64,000 nucleotides of DNA from an uncultured Cohaesibacter sp. GTDB taxonomy: Bacteria; Pseudomonadota; Alphaproteobacteria; Rhizobiales; Cohaesibacteraceae. Each line of letters begins with the position of its first letter. The stretch's first letter is position 1. Made by a program: the position numbers and the translations under genes. Below the pieces are notes generated by a model. The model ran no database searches and had not been told where the DNA came from. It was given only the letters and a program-made list of their open reading frames with translations. Shown piece by piece: positions 1 to 8,227 of the stretch. The DNA lies in contig NZ_OY762905.1 in assembly GCF_963666525.1 (NCBI RefSeq), forward strand, positions 1,302,001 through 1,366,000. The letters run 5' to 3'.

Positions 1-1080
1 CGCCAGATCGCGAAACAGCATCGACAATTCCGTCAGGTCCGGATTGATCTGCCGGCGCACGAGCGCCAGCAGGACGAGATTGCAGGCGGTTTCCTTGCCA
101 TGCTCATAGGCAAGCTGCTGCAACAGCGATTCATCAACCGACCGGAGAGTGCGCACTGTCTGGGCCATGCGCTTCATGGCATCGCGGGTGCGGTTCGGCA
201 GTCGCAGCTTGCGCGCAAGTCGTTCGCCATCCTCACGAACATCAACGGCGAGGGCGGTCAGCAGCAGCGTCAAATCACCCTTGAGATAAAGCGCCCGGGC
301 CAGAGTCTGCAGACGACGAAACCGGGACAGGTGGGGCACCGAGGCAAGAATGCCGGTCAGCATGCCACCCCGATGCATGGCATCAAGCGCTCTTGCCGCA
401 TAGGGCCCTTGAATGAGTTTGGCCATCTCGGTTCCAACCCGTTCGGCCGACAGCCCCGACAGCTTCGCCTGCGCTGCAATGCAGGCCGCGTATCCTTCCT
501 CTTCCATCCGCTCGCCATACTGGGCAAAGAAGCGGAAGAAGCGGAGCACCCGCAGATAGTCTTCCTCGATGCGCTTGCGCGCTTCACCGATGAAATGAAC
601 ATGACGGGCCCGGGCATCCTCGATGCCCCGCCCGACCGGATCATAAAGCCGCCCTTGCGAATCCATATAGATGGCATTCATCGTGAAATCTCGCCGGTGG
701 GCATCCTTTATCCAGTCCCGGCCAAAGGCGACCGCCGCATGACGGCCGTTGGTTTCCACGTCGGTACGCAGGGTTGTGACCTCGAACGGCCGGTCATCGA
801 TGATCAGCGTCACCGTGCCATGATCAAGACCGGTCGGCAGCGCCCGGATGTCGGCCTCTTTGGCCCAGTGCATCACCTTGGTGGGGTCGGCAGTCGTTGC
901 GCAGTCGATGTCGGACACCGGCGCACCCAACAGCGAGTTCCGCAAGGCGCCGCCAACGACACGGACTTCCTCGCCGTCACGGTTGATCAGGGAAAACAGG
1001 GTTTGCAGCGAAGGCGCATGGCGCCAGCCAAATGCAGGATCCTCACCAACCTCAGCGCAGCTTTCCACCGTCGACATCAT
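1..1080 (-). CDS. cca: CCA tRNA nucleotidyltransferase (partial, C-terminus outside window)
   Basis: This enzyme adds or repairs the 3' CCA of tRNAs in the cytoplasm, using CTP and ATP. Reading the minus strand from ATG 1080 gives an open frame to the window edge, about 360 residues. The class II nucleotidyltransferase signature is visible: VVGGALRNSLLG (residues 41-52) followed by the catalytic DID at 57-59. RRDFTMN at 129-135 and EDYLRVLRFFRFF are the family's template-binding and neck motifs. A second ATG at 1077 could equally be the start. It lies just upstream of a DUF6111 gene and a Nudix gene in the same direction, a common alphaproteobacterial arrangement. Poly(A) polymerase is the only close alternative and is less likely for this lineage. 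Confidence 0.93.
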   Translation of the reverse strand, partial: MMSTVESCAEVGEDPAFGWRHAPSLQTLFSLINRDGEEVRVVGGALRNSLLGAPVSDIDCATTADPTKVMHWAKEADIRALPTGLDHGTVTLIIDDRPFEVTTLRTDVETNGRHAAVAFGRDWIKDAHRRDFTMNAIYMDSQGRLYDPVGRGIEDARARHVHFIGEARKRIEEDYLRVLRFFRFFAQYGERMEEEGYAACIAAQAKLSGLSAERVGTEMAKLIQGPYAARALDAMHRGGMLTGILASVPHLSRFRRLQTLARALYLKGDLTLLLTALAVDVREDGERLARKLRLPNRTRDAMKRMAQTVRTLRSVDESLLQQLAYEHGKETACNLVLLALVRRQINPDLTELSMLFRDLA

Positions 1081-1108
1081 TCACTCTTCATTCCACTTGA
1101 ACTGAATT

Positions 1109-1366
1109 CTACTTGATCTGCCCGGGCACGACCTTGTCCCCTTCGAAATGGGCAGGCACATAGGTGCCAGTGAGGGGATTGTTGTTGACGACCGACATGA
1201 TGACGAAGCCGACAAGGCAGAACACCAGACCCGCCAAGACGAGCCAGTAGCGCGGCGCATCAATCCATGCCTGCTTGTGGATCTTCTTGGTCAGGAAGAG
1301 ATAGGCCGCATACAGAAAGAAGGGCAGCAGGAACAGAATGGCTTGTGTAATGATGACGCGGATCAT
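1109..1366 (-). CDS. DUF6111 family small membrane protein
   Basis: An 85-residue protein with two hydrophobic helices, about residues 4-25 (ITQAILFLLPFFLYAAYLF) and 43-63 (VLAGLVFCLVGFVIMSVV), separated by a basic loop (KKIHKQ). The tail contains NNNPLTGTYVPAHFEGDKVVPG, the recognisable DUF6111 end. Its start overlaps the upstream Nudix stop by 4 bases (ATGA), so the two are translationally coupled, and cca follows 28 bases downstream. The function of the family is unknown. Conserved linkage with cca and a CoA-pyrophosphatase-type Nudix gene is typical of Hyphomicrobiales. Confidence 0.8.
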   Translation of the reverse strand: MIRVIITQAILFLLPFFLYAAYLFLTKKIHKQAWIDAPRYWLVLAGLVFCLVGFVIMSVVNNNPLTGTYVPAHFEGDKVVPGQIK

Positions 1367-1983
1367 GTGTGATAGACCGTCTCGTAAAGATTGCGCAGAA
1401 TGCCAGCAGTAACACCCCAGATATAGTAATCATTGTAAGGCATTGCAAAATAATGCCGCGTTTTTCCGCGCCACTGACCACTCTTTTTCTGATGATTGGC
1501 AGGATCCATCAGAAAACGCAATGGGACTTCGAAGATTTCCTCGACTTCACAAGGGTTTGGAACCAGACTAAAGCCAGTATTGACTGTCGAGAGAACAGGA
1601 AAAATCCGATAGCCGGTCGAGGAAATGTAGGGCCGCAATAAGCCGAAAGGCTGAACATACTGTGCATCCAGCCCGATCTCCTCGCTCGCCTCCCTCAGAG
1701 CTGCTCCTTGCGGGGTCTCGTCGCCACCATCCACCTTGCCGCCGGGAAAGGCGATCTGCCCGGCATGGGCCTGCAGGTGATGGGTACGCTGGGTCAGGAT
1801 CACGGTCGCCTCATCGCCCCGATCAACAATCGGAATCAGCACCGCAGCATCCTTGAGAGTTGTCACCTCACCCTCATGCCAGGCCAGATCCTTGATCGGT
1901 GTCTGCAAAAGTGCGCTGCCATCATGACGCGCCAGAGCATCCAGCACCATCTGGCGAAACCGGGGAGCGGAAAATTCACTCAT
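1363..1983 (-). CDS. Nudix hydrolase, CoA pyrophosphatase type (UPF0035)
   Basis: A 206-residue Nudix protein predicted to cleave CoA or related CoA derivatives to phosphopantetheine and 3',5'-ADP. The family's extra motif VILTQRTHHLQAHAGQIAFPGG (about 61-82, hydroxyl-rich LLTxR...GxxAFPGG) runs straight into a Nudix box, with E89, R97-E98 and E101-E102-x-G104 as the metal-binding core. The one-residue expansion between GG and the first acidic residue is usual in this subfamily. The start overlaps the end of the DUF1285 gene by 4 bases, and the stop overlaps the DUF6111 start, so DUF1285, Nudix and DUF6111 form one coupled unit leading to cca. Confidence 0.9.
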   Translation of the reverse strand: MSEFSAPRFRQMVLDALARHDGSALLQTPIKDLAWHEGEVTTLKDAAVLIPIVDRGDEATVILTQRTHHLQAHAGQIAFPGGKVDGGDETPQGAALREASEEIGLDAQYVQPFGLLRPYISSTGYRIFPVLSTVNTGFSLVPNPCEVEEIFEVPLRFLMDPANHQKKSGQWRGKTRHYFAMPYNDYYIWGVTAGILRNLYETVYHT

Positions 1984-2663
1984 TCAAGATCCTCAAGCAT
2001 TTCGAGATCCTTTATCGCGCAAATGGCAAAGAAGCTTTCACCGCTCCGGATGCCGAACAGGCCCGCATCAGGCCCAGTGCCCTCTCCCGCCATGGCGATG
2101 AGATCATACATCAGTGCTCTGGTGAGCAGAGCCTCAAGCCGTCCACGCACCAGCAGGTAGGCCTTGAGGCCGTGAGTGGCCTCTTCAAGTTCGAAGCGCA
2201 GCGGATGCGCGACATCGACCTTGACGACATCCCCCAGATTGGTCCGGAATACCAAGGACCCATCCCCACCGGCAACATCGGCTTCCCGCGCCATTTCCAC
2301 CGCAAGGAAAGGCGCATCATCGACAGTGATGCCAACCTTTTCAACCGGGGTCACCAGATAGGTGCGGCCGTCATCATCCTTGCGCAACACCGTTGCAAAC
2401 AGACGCACCAGAGCTTCCCGACCAATCGGCGTGCCCATGTAGAACCACGTTCCATCGCTGGCGATCCGCATATCGAGATCGCCGCAGAAAGCCGGTTCCC
2501 AGCGCTCAACCGGCGCAGGTCTCTTGCCGTCGCCCGCCCGGCGCACCAGTGCTGCAAGCCCGGCAGGCATCCCTGGCAATGGCAACTGACTGCCATCATC
2601 GAGATCAAGCCCCCCTGCCGCGACACCGCGCTGTCCAGCTTTTCTGTCCGTTTCATCGCTCAT
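1980..2663 (-). CDS. DUF1285 domain-containing protein
   Basis: A 227-residue soluble protein matching the proteobacterial DUF1285 family in length and core sequence. Recognisable segments are ERWEPAFCGDLDMRIASDG, WFYMGTPIGREALVRLFATVL and YLVTPVEKVGITVDDAPFLA. These are the parts that form the two-domain fold of known DUF1285 structures. The biochemical role is unknown. It heads the four-gene unit DUF1285, Nudix, DUF6111, cca, and overlaps the Nudix start by 4 bases. No signal peptide or membrane segment is seen. Confidence 0.85.
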   Translation of the reverse strand: MSDETDRKAGQRGVAAGGLDLDDGSQLPLPGMPAGLAALVRRAGDGKRPAPVERWEPAFCGDLDMRIASDGTWFYMGTPIGREALVRLFATVLRKDDDGRTYLVTPVEKVGITVDDAPFLAVEMAREADVAGGDGSLVFRTNLGDVVKVDVAHPLRFELEEATHGLKAYLLVRGRLEALLTRALMYDLIAMAGEGTGPDAGLFGIRSGESFFAICAIKDLEMLEDLE

Positions 2664-2855
2664 CGCATTGCCGCCTTCCGAAGATGCTGGCGCATGGGCG
2701 CAGCCAGCATCCTGTCACTTGGAAACCGCAATGAATATAGGACGCTAGAAAGCAATCGCAACGAAAAACTGGCCCACGCAGCAGCAAGCCACGTGAGCCA
2801 TATCTCCTTCGGTCCAAGAGGCACAAGCCGCCGGATACCTTGTCGCAGACAGGGA

Positions 2856-3356
2856 TCAGAGTCCCGGCTTCACGACACCCGTGCACTGACAGGCAGCATC
2901 CTTGTCGAACGGCAACAGCAAAAGCCGCAAGGGATCAACCGGTCCAGGCATCATGATCATGCCCATTGGCACCCGCTCGAAGCCGAAACGGGCATAATAG
3001 TCATAATCGCCGACCAGCAGGATCGCGCGATAGTCCATTTCCTTGGCATCGGCAATCGCCCGTTCCATCAGCAGCTTGCCGGCGCCTTTATTCTTGAAAT
3101 CCGGATGGACGGCCAGCGGCCCCAACAGCAGCGACTTGCACGATCCGATGCGGATCGGAGAAAGCCGAACGGATCCGGCCAGATGACCATGGGATGTGGC
3201 AACAAAGCTCAGCGACGGCTCGGGATCGACAGCCTCACGGACACGAAACGCAGTACGAGCAAACCGTCCCGGGCCAAAGGCGTCCCGGTGCAATTGTTCG
3301 ATGGCGCTCACGTGAAGCGGAAGCTCGCGCTCCAGATTAAATTCCAGCTGGCACAT
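2856..3356 (-). CDS. GNAT family N-acetyltransferase (YhbS-like)
   Basis: A GNAT acetyltransferase of about 166 residues, substrate unknown. The N-terminus (ERELPLHVSAIEQLHRDAFGPGRFARTAFRVRE) is the YhbS/COG3153 signature. The acetyl-CoA motif follows as LLLGPLAVHPDFKNKGAGKLLMERAI (Q/RxxGxG replaced here by KNKGAG), and a DYYARFGFERVP motif near the C-terminus completes the fold. The open frame extends to 3467, but the added 37 residues do not belong to the family, so the start is placed at ATG 3356. It has no obvious operon partner. Confidence 0.82.
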   Translation of the reverse strand: MCQLEFNLERELPLHVSAIEQLHRDAFGPGRFARTAFRVREAVDPEPSLSFVATSHGHLAGSVRLSPIRIGSCKSLLLGPLAVHPDFKNKGAGKLLMERAIADAKEMDYRAILLVGDYDYYARFGFERVPMGMIMMPGPVDPLRLLLLPFDKDAACQCTGVVKPGL

Positions 3357-4385
3357 GGGGGGAATTCCGTTTTCTGACCGCAATGGCGGTAATGCCTTTT
3401 CAATGATGGATGTCAAACATGGTCCGAATGCGCTGCCTGAAATCCCTTTGTTCGGACGATCCGACAAAGTTTATGCCAATACGCAGCAAGGCCCTGAGGT
3501 CACTATCCCTCTTCAAGCCCAATTCGAAATTCCCTTATCGTCGCCACATCATGAAAGGCACCTCCTTAAGTTGGCCCTCAGCTATCACAGTCTGCACATG
3601 GCTGTCCACATGCAATATTGTGTTTCAAACACAATAATAACAGTATTATATTCTGTAAACGAAAAATATTCAGCATAACAATTCATATTTCAACCAATTC
3701 TTCCGTATCAGATCGAAAGGATCACGGACCCGGCAACCCTCATCAATCAGCCCGCTCAAACCAGCCCTTAGATCTGGCAATCGCACGTTCCGCAATCCGG
3801 ACAGGCGCAGCGCGGTCGACTCGCGGCAACAACATGCCGACCTAACAAAACAGGATCCTGTAAGCCTCAAGCCAACCGAACCGGCCGGACCACTCTCCAA
3901 AGCCCAACGCGCCGGGCGTCACCCCCGACCGACAGATTGGTAGAACCACAAAGCATCAACCCAGTTTCCGTAATCTTCTTTCAAGACCACGCACTTGAAC
4001 TTGCGGAACCTTTCAGAACGCAGATTGGAGCCTGATGACTGGCAACAGACCACCTCTTCGGCGGACGCCCGAAAGCAGTCCAAAATCAAGGCAGATATTG
4101 CACAATTATTATTCATGCCAAAATTTCCAGCAAAAACATCTCATCGCAAGTGCGGTCGTGCTGCAACCAGTTATCAACCACAGGAAGCCCCCCCAGAAAG
4201 CCTTATTCATTAATTAACACATTGATGTTATTACCAATATTACGAAATGCAAAAATGTCATGCCAGACATGCAAGATTGCAACTATATTCCTATTGGTTT
4301 ATCTGGAATATGGGCGCAAATTCAATTTAAGTGCTGCATTTTTCAGCAGTGAATGACTAAAAATTCATCAAACCGGAGCAAGGCC
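3357..4385. other. AT-rich gene-poor interval of about 1 kb
   Basis: No convincing coding region is visible on either strand. The short open frames here have no family resemblance and overlap each other. The stretch is visibly richer in A and T than its flanks, especially 3600-3680 and 4200-4360. It holds one near-perfect palindrome (3616-3636) and AT-rich sequence leading up to the small ORF at 4386. It could be decayed DNA or a regulatory/small-RNA region. Confidence 0.5.
3616..3636. promoter_or_regulatory. Perfect palindrome, operator-like
   Basis: Two 10-base arms, TATTGTGTTT and AAACACAATA, are exact reverse complements around a single central C. Such compact palindromes usually bind dimeric repressors. 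The flanking DNA is AT-rich. The nearest gene start is the GNAT gene, 260 bases away on the minus strand, so the regulated promoter is unclear. Confidence 0.4.
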
Positions 4386-4496
4386 ATGATGAAGTTCCTG
4401 AAGAAAAGCAAGAAAACTGCGCGTTATCACTGGCAGCCAGCAGTTAACATGTCCGACCGCAAGGTCGTCAATACCCTGATCAACCCTATGGGCTGA
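4386..4496 (+). CDS. Small ORF, 36 residues, basic peptide
   Basis: A short frame starting ATG ATG AAG, with GGAG about eight bases upstream. The peptide begins MMKFLKKSKKTARYHWQPAV and ends in NTLINPMG. It is lysine-rich at the N-terminus, hydrophilic and without a membrane helix. A strong hairpin with a T-run follows about 55 bases after the stop, so the ORF and terminator form a self-contained transcription unit. A regulatory RNA rather than a peptide is possible. I do not recognise the family. Confidence 0.45.
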   Translation: MMKFLKKSKKTARYHWQPAVNMSDRKVVNTLINPMG

Positions 4497-4549
4497 GACG
4501 ACGTCGGGCTTTGTGGTGACAGCCCGTCTTCGAAATATTCGGCTATTGA

Positions 4550-4588
4550 AAAACGGCAAGAGCCTCACAAGGGCTTTTGCCGTTTTTC
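4550..4588 (+). terminator. Rho-independent terminator
   Basis: The stem ACGGCAAGAGCC pairs with GGGCTTTTGCCGT around a six-base loop and is followed by a TTTTT run. An A-run on the other side makes it plausibly bidirectional. It closes the small-ORF unit. A second weaker stem (GGGCT and AGCCC, about 4505-4526) lies between it and the ORF stop. Confidence 0.8.
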
Positions 4589-4704
4589 ATTTCGGCCAGC
4601 TGCTCTGGCAGCGCACACGATAGTCGCTGGCATATTGCCGCCATTCAGCCGAATTTATCAAAAGCATCTGGACGAATGCGGCAAAAAGCACTATGCGCTA
4701 ACAT

Positions 4705-5613
4705 ATGTTTAGATTGGCACACATATCAGATCCTCACCTCGGCCCCCTTCCCGAGGCAACAGCATGGCAGCTGGCGAACAAGCGCATCTTTGGCTATGTC
4801 AATTGGCGCCGCAATCGCAAGGGTGTGCTGACGACTGATATTCTGGACAATCTGATCACCGACATGCAGGCGCACGCGCCAGACCACCTCGCCGTCACCG
4901 GCGATCTGGTCAATCTCGCCCTGCCTGCCGAAATCGCCAATGCCCGCCGCTGGCTCACCAGTCTCGGCTCGCCTGAAGACGTTTCCGTCATCCCCGGCAA
5001 TCACGATGCCTATGTGCCCAACGCCCGCATGAAGGCTGAAGAAGCCTGGCGGCCGTTCATGAGCGGCGACATTGTCCATTCCGGAACACTCAGCTTTCCC
5101 TATCTGAGGGTCCGAGGCAAGGTTGCCATCATTGGCGTCAATTCGGCTCGCGCCACGCTGCCTCTCATGGCCACTGGCTATTTCCGCAAGGCTCAGGCCC
5201 GCGCCCTGTCAAAGCTTCTGGATGACTGCAAGGAAAAGGGGCTGTTTCGCGTCGTCCTCATCCACCATCCGCCCCTGAAGCGCTCGACCCATTGGCACAA
5301 GAGGCTGATCGGCGCGTCCCGCTTCCGCAAGACGCTCAGAAAGCATGGTGCAGAACTGGTGTTGCATGGTCACACCCATCTGTTGACCAAGGCCGCAACC
5401 GAAGGCCCGCACGGCCCGATCCCGGTCATCTGCGTACCCAGCGCCTCACAAGGACTGGGAAGCCGCAGCAAACCGCCAGCACGCTACAATCTGTTCGAAA
5501 TTGGTGGCAAGGATGGCGACTGGCAATGCCGACTGATCGAGCGGGGGTATTCAACCGAAGACAAGGTCATCAGTGAACTGGGCAATCAGATGCTGCCTAT
5601 CCCGAATGCCTGA
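4705..5613 (+). CDS. Calcineurin-like metallophosphoesterase
   Basis: A 302-residue cytoplasmic metal-dependent phosphoesterase. All five motifs of the superfamily are present in order: D9-x-H11 (HISDPHLGPL), VTGDLVNLA, GNHDAY, VLIHHPPLKR and LHGHTHLL. These build the dinuclear metal site. The start is the ATG immediately before LAHISDPH, and there is no room for a signal peptide. Relatives include cyclic-nucleotide phosphodiesterases (CpdA type) and uncharacterised alphaproteobacterial members; the substrate cannot be told from the motifs. It stands alone, downstream of the small-ORF terminator. Confidence 0.9.
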   Translation: MFRLAHISDPHLGPLPEATAWQLANKRIFGYVNWRRNRKGVLTTDILDNLITDMQAHAPDHLAVTGDLVNLALPAEIANARRWLTSLGSPEDVSVIPGNHDAYVPNARMKAEEAWRPFMSGDIVHSGTLSFPYLRVRGKVAIIGVNSARATLPLMATGYFRKAQARALSKLLDDCKEKGLFRVVLIHHPPLKRSTHWHKRLIGASRFRKTLRKHGAELVLHGHTHLLTKAATEGPHGPIPVICVPSASQGLGSRSKPPARYNLFEIGGKDGDWQCRLIERGYSTEDKVISELGNQMLPIPNA

Positions 5614-5672
5614 TCACCACGATCAGACCTGCGGCGTCAGCCCCGGTTAGCCGCCAAGGTTAACGCCTGCCT

Positions 5673-6245
5673 TCAGAAGTGGGTTGGCAGAAACCACGCA
5701 TAGAGCACAAGGCCGACAGCACCGGCCAGAATCCCGAGCAGGAACCACCAGATCCCGTTGGACCCTTCCTTCTTGCTCTTGGCCATGGCAACAACCTCGC
5801 GGTTGATCGCCTTGTCCGACATCTTGTTGAGGAGATAATCGGACTCAATGGCCTTCTCCCGCTCGATGATCCGCTCGGCGAGATAATGCGTCACGGCATC
5901 GGCAACATCATCCACATCCTGGCTTTCCGCAAGAACCACCCGCCCAAGCCGCGTGTCCTTGAGAAACCGGTAGGTGCGTTTGTCGCGCGCCATTTCCACG
6001 AAGCTGGTGATGTCAATCCAGAAGCGGGGTTTGCGCCCCGGAACAATCTGAAATGTCAGCATATCCATGTCTTCAGGCAGTTCCTTGGAAACATCATCGA
6101 GCGCTTCATGCAGGATTTCCAACCGAGCACGTTCCGTGTCACCCAGTTCGACAACCACGCTGTTCTGCTCCACGTCAGCGATCCGGACATCACGAATGGC
6201 ACGGTCGAGACTGCGTCTGCTTTCCTTGTGGCTATGCTCTTCCAT
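5673..6245 (-). CDS. Conserved hypothetical protein with C-terminal membrane anchor
   Basis: A 190-residue protein. The N-terminal 160 residues are soluble and acidic (KPRFWIDITSFVEMARDKRTYRFLKDTRLG is the best-ordered part, followed by a helical segment HYLAERIIEREKAIES). One hydrophobic helix at about 166-186 (IWWFLLGILAGAVGLVLYAWFL) sits at the very C-terminus, so it is probably tail-anchored with the soluble part in the cytoplasm. I recognise it only as a hypothetical protein of the kind shared by Hyphomicrobiales. It has no operon partner. Confidence 0.7.
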   Translation of the reverse strand: MEEHSHKESRRSLDRAIRDVRIADVEQNSVVVELGDTERARLEILHEALDDVSKELPEDMDMLTFQIVPGRKPRFWIDITSFVEMARDKRTYRFLKDTRLGRVVLAESQDVDDVADAVTHYLAERIIEREKAIESDYLLNKMSDKAINREVVAMAKSKKEGSNGIWWFLLGILAGAVGLVLYAWFLPTHF

Positions 6246-6427
6246 GTCCTAACACCGTCCCGTCTTCAAAAGGCCCATCCGCATCATGCGGGTGGCCTTC
6301 CAGATCACCAAACATCCAGATTTTCGAGATCATCCCGAAGCGAATCGAAAGGGTTCGCCTACATCTAAAGAACGCAAACGGACCGCTCATGTCACCCCAA
6401 GATTTTGCTCTATCAATATAGGCTGTC

Positions 6428-6441
6428 GCTTAACGTTAAGC
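6428..6441. repeat. 14-bp perfect palindrome
   Basis: GCTTAACGTTAAGC is its own reverse complement. It lies about 185 bases upstream of the tail-anchored hypothetical gene, between that gene and the 3' end of the hydrolase gene. It may be an operator for the hypothetical gene; nothing else supports this. Confidence 0.3.
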
Positions 6442-6474
6442 AATTGTTAAGAGGTGGCGATGCTTGAACATGGT

Positions 6475-6500
6475 TAAAAGCGGAGCGGCGGCTGCCGCTC
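6475..6500 (-). terminator. Probable terminator of the alpha/beta hydrolase gene
   Basis: Read on the minus strand, AGCGGC, a short loop and GCCGCT are followed within a few bases by TTTTAA. It sits just after the hydrolase stop. The stem is only six pairs and the T-run is short. Confidence 0.5.
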
Positions 6501-6522
6501 AGCACCCTCGCAAAAACAGGAT

Positions 6523-7308
6523 CTATCGGGCTGACCGAATGGTCTGCCGGATAAGCGAAAGGGCATCGCGGCTGGCCTCCAGATGCACCATGTGCCCGGC
6601 CTTGGGGAAAACATGCACGGCCATCATCGCCGGCAGCCCCATGACTTGCCGAACCGGCACGATCTGATCCTGTCGCCCCCAGATCACCCGGATCGGAAAG
6701 GGCGATGCCCCAAGTTCAGTCAGCGGCAGGATCTTTTGCTGATCGCCGTGAAAAATTGCCTCGGCGGTCTTCATCAGGCTCTCCCGCACCAGCGGGTTCT
6801 GTCTTTGCAAGGCAGCGTGTCTGGCCATCGCTCTGGGCAGACGATACTCGGGACCAAAAAACTGCTGAAACACCCTGTAGAGGCTCTCCTCGTCCGTGGC
6901 GGAGGCATAGTCACGCAGCAGCGGCTGATTGACCTCGTCGCCAAACCCGCCTGGTCCGAACAGGCACAGGGATGCCACCTTCTCCGGTCGACGCAAGGCC
7001 ATGATGCTGGCCGTCGCTCCGCCCATGGAATGCCCCACCAGATGCACCCTTTCTATGCCAAGCGCATCGAGATCCTCAAGCACGGCCATCGCAGCCACGG
7101 CCGCATTGCAGGTCTTGGGATACTCCAGTGACCCGCCATGACCGGGCAGATCGAATGCCAGCGAGCGGTAGCCCGCCGACAATCCGACTTGCAGATTGAG
7201 CCAGCCGGTCACATCACCGCCAAATCCATGCAGAAACACCACCGGAACAGCATCCCCCTCGCCGCGGCTCTCGCCCACGGTTACAAAATTCAGCCTGGTT
7301 TTCGTCAC
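6523..7308 (-). CDS. Alpha/beta hydrolase
   Basis: A 261-residue alpha/beta-hydrolase. The oxyanion-hole motif VVFLHGFGGD, the nucleophile elbow GHSMGG (serine), IRVIWGRQDQIVP carrying the acid residue, and FPKAGHMVHLE carrying the catalytic histidine are all in the usual order. The region resembles the hydrolase domain attached to some dihydrolipoamide acyltransferases of acetoin dehydrogenase, but no lipoyl or E2 part is present. The frame extends to a TTG at 7344. I chose GTG 7308 because GGAGA lies eight bases upstream and the family fold begins there. Substrate unknown. Confidence 0.88.
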   Translation of the reverse strand: MTKTRLNFVTVGESRGEGDAVPVVFLHGFGGDVTGWLNLQVGLSAGYRSLAFDLPGHGGSLEYPKTCNAAVAAMAVLEDLDALGIERVHLVGHSMGGATASIMALRRPEKVASLCLFGPGGFGDEVNQPLLRDYASATDEESLYRVFQQFFGPEYRLPRAMARHAALQRQNPLVRESLMKTAEAIFHGDQQKILPLTELGASPFPIRVIWGRQDQIVPVRQVMGLPAMMAVHVFPKAGHMVHLEASRDALSLIRQTIRSAR

Positions 7309-7617
7309 GCAAGGTCTCCGGGTCTCGTGAGAAGGAAGTTCCAACCGGAAAGCAGGGACACGTTTCCCAACCGGTCAGCCTCGAGCCAGACTATGGCCCG
7401 TCCCTCCGGCCAGTGCAAGCAACCCTGAAAGACTATCCGCAAGCATCCAGCTTGATGCGCCGAGCCCATGCGATGAACAAGCCTATCAGTCGGCCGACAA
7501 ACCGGCCCGCCACAAATACCGGAAAGCGTGAACCCGATTTCCCGGCTCCTTTCCGCCTTGAAACCAATTGCTTTATTCACAAAGACGATTTTTCTGTCCA
7601 CTTGCAGCAAAGCCAGC

Positions 7618-7646
7618 TTGACAGTGAAACACGTGATGCCTATAAG
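7618..7646 (+). promoter_or_regulatory. Sigma-70 promoter of the tRNA-Met gene
   Basis: A consensus -35 TTGACA (7618-7623) and a -10 TATAAG (7641-7646) are separated by exactly 17 bases. Transcription would start near 7653, giving a leader of about 30 bases before the tRNA. The 300 bases between the hydrolase start and this promoter hold no gene that I can support. Confidence 0.8.
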
Positions 7647-7656
7647 CCACTCACAC

Positions 7657-7674
7657 AACGCCCATCAGGGCGTT
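7657..7674 (+). other. Leader hairpin before tRNA-Met
   Basis: AACGCCC and GGGCGTT form a perfect seven-pair stem around ATCA, followed by TCTTC. It lies between the predicted transcription start and the mature tRNA 5' end. It may be a weak terminator of upstream readthrough or a processing element of the pre-tRNA leader. Confidence 0.5.
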
Positions 7675-7684
7675 TCTTCGGTTT

Positions 7685-7761
7685 GGCGGAGTAGCTCAGT
7701 TGGTTAGAGCAGCGGAATCATAATCCGCGTGTCGGGGGTTCAAGTCCCTCCTCCGCTACCA
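7685..7761 (+). tRNA. tRNA-Met (CAT anticodon)
   Basis: A complete 77-base cloverleaf with encoded CCA. The acceptor stem GGCGGAG pairs with CTCCGCT, the D-arm contains AGCTCAGTTGGTTAGAGC, and the anticodon stem GCGGA/TCCGC encloses ATCATAA with CAT at positions 34-36. The T-arm contains GGGGGTTCAAGTCCCTC. The D-arm and G-C content point to elongator methionine rather than the initiator; tRNA-Ile2 (lysidine-modified CAT) cannot be excluded. Its 3' half is the integration site of the downstream element and remains intact. Confidence 0.93.
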
Positions 7762-7769
7762 AAATTTCC
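7716..7769. repeat. attL: 54-bp direct repeat, left copy, inside tRNA-Met
   Basis: The sequence starts at AATCAT in the anticodon loop, runs through the T-arm and CCA end, and ends at AAAATTTCC. It is identical over all 54 bases to 12888-12941. Because the left copy completes a functional tRNA, integration did not damage the gene, as is usual for tyrosine recombinases that target tRNA 3' ends. Confidence 0.92.
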
Positions 7770-7960
7770 CTTATATTTCATAATAATATACAAGAGATAT
7801 GCTCAGCGCTTGTACGCGATTTGGGCGCTGGGTGTCGTTTGGGTGCCAAGATAAAGCCGAAAGCGAAGCACTCAGCAATTTAATAACATTCTCATTGACC
7901 TGCGCCCCCAAAACTCCTCCAGAATTTGGTAGAGTCCGTCCCACGTAACGGAGACGGATA

Positions 7961-8227
7961 ATGAAGCGCACGCGATTTTCAGAAGAACAGATCATCGGAA
8001 TGATCAAGGAACAGGAATCCGGGATTCCAACCGCGGAGGTTTGCCGCAAGCACGGGATCAGCTCAGCATCCTTTTACAAATACAAGGCCAAATATGGTGG
8101 CATGGATGTGTCTGATGCTCGCAAGCTGAAGGCACTCGAAGAAGAGGATGCCAAGCTAAAAAAGCTTTTGGCCGAGCAGATGCTGGACAATGCGGTCTTG
8201 AAGGATATCGCTTCAAAAAAATGGTGA
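7961..8227 (+). CDS. IS3-family transposase OrfA (HTH)
   Basis: An 88-residue DNA-binding half of an IS3 transposase. The helix-turn-helix is formed by FSEEQIIGMIKEQESG and AEVCRKHGISSASFYKYK, followed by a leucine-zipper-like helix (KLKALEEEDAKLKKLLAEQML) used for multimerisation. GGAG lies upstream of the ATG. The end of the gene carries seven consecutive A residues (8215-8221), the expected -1 ribosomal frameshift site for making OrfAB. Confidence 0.9.
   Translation: MKRTRFSEEQIIGMIKEQESGIPTAEVCRKHGISSASFYKYKAKYGGMDVSDARKLKALEEEDAKLKKLLAEQMLDNAVLKDIASKKW

Noticed and set aside
100..1116. Long plus-strand frame of 338 codons at the left edge
   Set aside because: Antisense shadow of cca, whose catalytic motifs are unambiguous.
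1899..3377. 492-codon plus-strand frame
   Set aside because: Runs across the DUF1285 and GNAT genes in antisense; low-complexity, basic translation.
3670..3900. 76-residue minus-strand frame in the gene-poor gap
   Set aside because: No ribosome site or recognised motif; overlapping frames on the other strand look equally good.
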